64,000 nt of DNA from Hydractinia echinata. Its lineage: Eukaryota; Cnidaria; Hydrozoa; Anthoathecata; Hydractiniidae. The notes beneath the pieces are model-generated. The model was not told where the DNA came from. It saw nothing but the letters and a program-made list of their open reading frames with translations, and made no database searches. A program made the position numbers and the translations under genes. Of the stretch, positions 61,921 through 64,000 are shown one piece after another (the first letter of the stretch is position 1; each line of letters starts with the position of its first letter). The stretch spans positions 186,001 through 250,000 of the forward strand of contig JASGCC010000118.1 in NCBI GenBank assembly GCA_030067915.1, given 5' to 3'.

Positions 61921-63977
61921 CTGAAGTGAGTTTATATCGATATATCTCATAGAATTAGCATGACTTCCACCTGCAACGATGGATTCCCTTCCCAACCATT
62001 GCGCGCAATACAACTAAAACAAATATAAACACTTCAGTTTTTTTTATAAAAATGCTCTAAGAAAAATCACTATACTACAAAATTAAGAAAAAAGCATGCT
62101 AACTATTTGGGTGCCCATTATTTTTACCACCTGCGGTCTGGTCACAAACAGATGTATAATTCGTGAAGTTAAGGATTTGATGCAATCGTAATTTTAAATA
62201 ATAAGGCTAAAAACTAAATAAGGCTTAAGTAGCCCACTAAGTATCATGTAACCTAACAATATAGTGATTATTGTGAACAAAAAAACGTTAAAAGATCCTT
62301 GATCATAATGAGTAAAGTCTTCGCACATTTTGGATATCTAGTCCTTTTTTATAAGTGCTACAATACTACCAAACAAAAATGACTTACGAATTGCCCATGA
62401 GTAACTTAACCGAATACTCGAATGATTACCTAAAGGAGTACTTAGCCACGTACTTTACAGAGTTCTAAGCAAATACTGAACAGAGAACGAGTATTTAACC
62501 GAGCATATCATAGAGTACTTAGCCAAGTACTTCACCGATTACTAAAGTAGCTAAGCACAAATTCTTAACTAAGTATTTAACCAGTGTTGGGCATTTTACT
62601 GAGTGCCTAGCTGAGTACATAATACTGCTACGTTTAGCATAACAGGGTATTGCAAAATATTTTTTTACCATGCTTTTATTATAATCGGAAGGTATTTCTT
62701 GAATCAATTTACCAGTACCAAAATCAAACACTTGTAAGTTATTCTGTTTCCTCCATGATGCTGCCAACATGTTTAAGGTTCCATGTTGAATATCAAGCCC
62801 TTCTCCACAGATGTGTGGACCTGTTATCTTTTTGATTGAATATCCACCTTTCTCCCTTGAGTCCCACCACTAAAAAATAAATAACGTAAATAAACACTTG
62901 TGCATTGAGAACGATCGTACTGACCACACATGCGATTAAATGCAGAAAGCAAACAGTGCAAATATTCCACTCGTTCTTCTCGCACGTTGAAATATTTATT
63001 CAACTAGCTCAATGTGTAATAAGTATTTTTGGTTTGTTTTCTAGGAATGAATAGAAAACATTTTGGAATACTTCTTCTATTGACTATTTTTTAAACTGGC
63101 GAACAAGTTTTGCTGGTGATATCAGTAGTTTCCACTTCAATTTTAAGCAATATCATAGTGTCAACACCCAATACTAACAAAATGGTTAAATGATTTCAAG
63201 TTTACCCTTACTCCTGGCAGGGGGCCAGAAATTTTAAAAAGTGGGGAGTACGGTGAAAGTAGATTTACACTATGAATATCAGGTTATCTATTAGTAATCA
63301 TTTTAAAGACACCACAGAAAACTACCATACCAAAACACTATAAAAACAAATAGACAAATTTAAACAAAAATTTCAAATTTCAAAGATAATTGTGAAAGGC
63401 TAACTGCGTGCACACAAAAATACAGTCTGCTCATATTTTTTTTACCTGTATAGTATCATCCCAACCACCAGAGACAAAAACATTTTCATCTTCAGGGTTA
63501 AACTGAACTGCAAACACTCTCATCACATGACCATCCATTATTTCAGAGTTCATGCTATACGAATAAAAGTAAGGGTTCTTGCAGGATTTATTTTCAGTTT
63601 TAAAAATTGCATAAATTCATGGAAAAAATCTTTGCAATTCTGCCACGTGATCAAAACAATTTTGTTAGTTTCATTAAAGAGTAGAGAAAACACAATAATA
63701 AAATACTTTTTTGGTACTTATCAATTTTTATTTAGGACAACTTAAAGTTTCGAGCTTTAAAATTTGTACAGCTACTCTGCTACAAACCTTGGTTCCATCA
63801 CCATAACAACCGTGCTTGTATCTGTATCATATAAGTTAATTCTACCATCGCTCCTACCCACCACAAAATTACTTCCACTATTATTGAAAGCACATGCCAT
63901 CATTTGGGCATATTCGGAATGTGAATGTACACACTTACTTGTGCTGACATGCCATTGTCTTACTGTCCCAGACGCAT
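61921..63977 (-). CDS. WD40-repeat protein, 3' part (four exons; gene runs past the right edge)
   Basis: Exons 63788-63977, 63446-63554, 62669-62869 and 61921-62013 have GT-AG borders and one continuous frame (about 197 residues). Blocks: SGTVRQWHVSTSKCVHSHSE and FVVGRSDGRINLYD; GHVMRVFAVQFNPEDENVFV then SGGWDDTIQ; WWDSREK then GPHICGEGLDI, MLAASWRKQNNLQVFDFGTG; and LYCAQWLG, VAGGSHANSMRYID. These are successive beta-propeller blades of an uncharacterised animal/protist WD40 family. Such proteins are scaffolds; no specific partner can be read from this part. The N-terminus lies beyond 64000, and the final exon with the stop was not located left of 61921. Confidence 0.85.
62387..62640. repeat. 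Degenerate GAGTACTTAGCC repeats in a WD40-gene intron
   Basis: GAGTACTTAGCC-like words recur (near 62434, 62515 and elsewhere, with variants such as CGAGTATTTAACC), and CAGTGTTGGGCA at 62583 resembles a hAT transposon end. The block may be a hAT-type non-autonomous element. The second end was not found. Confidence 0.35.
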
Positions 63978-64000
63978 CTATTAGAAAACAAATAATAAAG

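Overview
This window is AT-rich animal DNA with spliced genes, large introns and many mobile-element relics. The kinase and BTB-adaptor genes are metazoan. The base composition, the DIRS-type retroelement and the many small DNA transposons would fit a non-bilaterian animal, most likely a cnidarian, but that is an inference and no marker in the window settles it.

Three protein genes can be assembled exon by exon. (1) A plus-strand Ca2+/calmodulin-dependent protein kinase kinase (CAMKK) runs from 7659 to 20403 in 18 visible exons (579 residues; first exon not found). (2) A minus-strand BACURD-type BTB/CUL3 adaptor (KCTD10/KCTD13/TNFAIP1 family) runs from 52257 to 44309 in 5 exons (319 residues). 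(3) The 3' part of a minus-strand WD40-repeat gene lies at 61921-63977 and continues past the right edge. In the native locus CAMKK and KCTD converge tail to tail about 3 kb apart.

The dominant structural feature is a three-fold copy of the CAMKK-3'-end/KCTD block: copy A (17829-30752), partial copy B (30753-38572) and copy C (38573-52473). A has intact CAMKK exons but frameshifted KCTD exons 1-3. C has an intact KCTD but frameshifted CAMKK exons. B carries scattered one-base indels throughout and shares A's structural alleles. Damage is worst next to B. This looks less like a gene duplication than two overlapping haplotype contigs joined through an uncorrected long-read patch. A and C differ by real structural alleles: a 1.04-kb LINE insertion, a 40-nt palindrome and a 23-bp tandem repeat of different copy number.

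Left region (1-7658): no supported gene; a 1.2-kb array of a 10-bp palindromic half-site and a possible 3-kb DNA transposon. CAMKK introns hold a tRNA-derived SINE, a DNA transposon with inverted ends, a decayed LINE and a possible alternative terminal exon. Right region (52474-61900): a 5'-truncated DIRS-like tyrosine-recombinase retroelement interrupted by a 1.4-kb element carrying about ten copies of a 13-nt motif; a 770-bp PIF/Harbinger element with TAA target duplication; a perfect 46-bp inverted repeat; a tRNA-like foldback; a LINE fragment; and a 126-bp pogo/Tigger-like MITE. No CRISPR array, operon, rRNA or convincing functional tRNA gene was seen.
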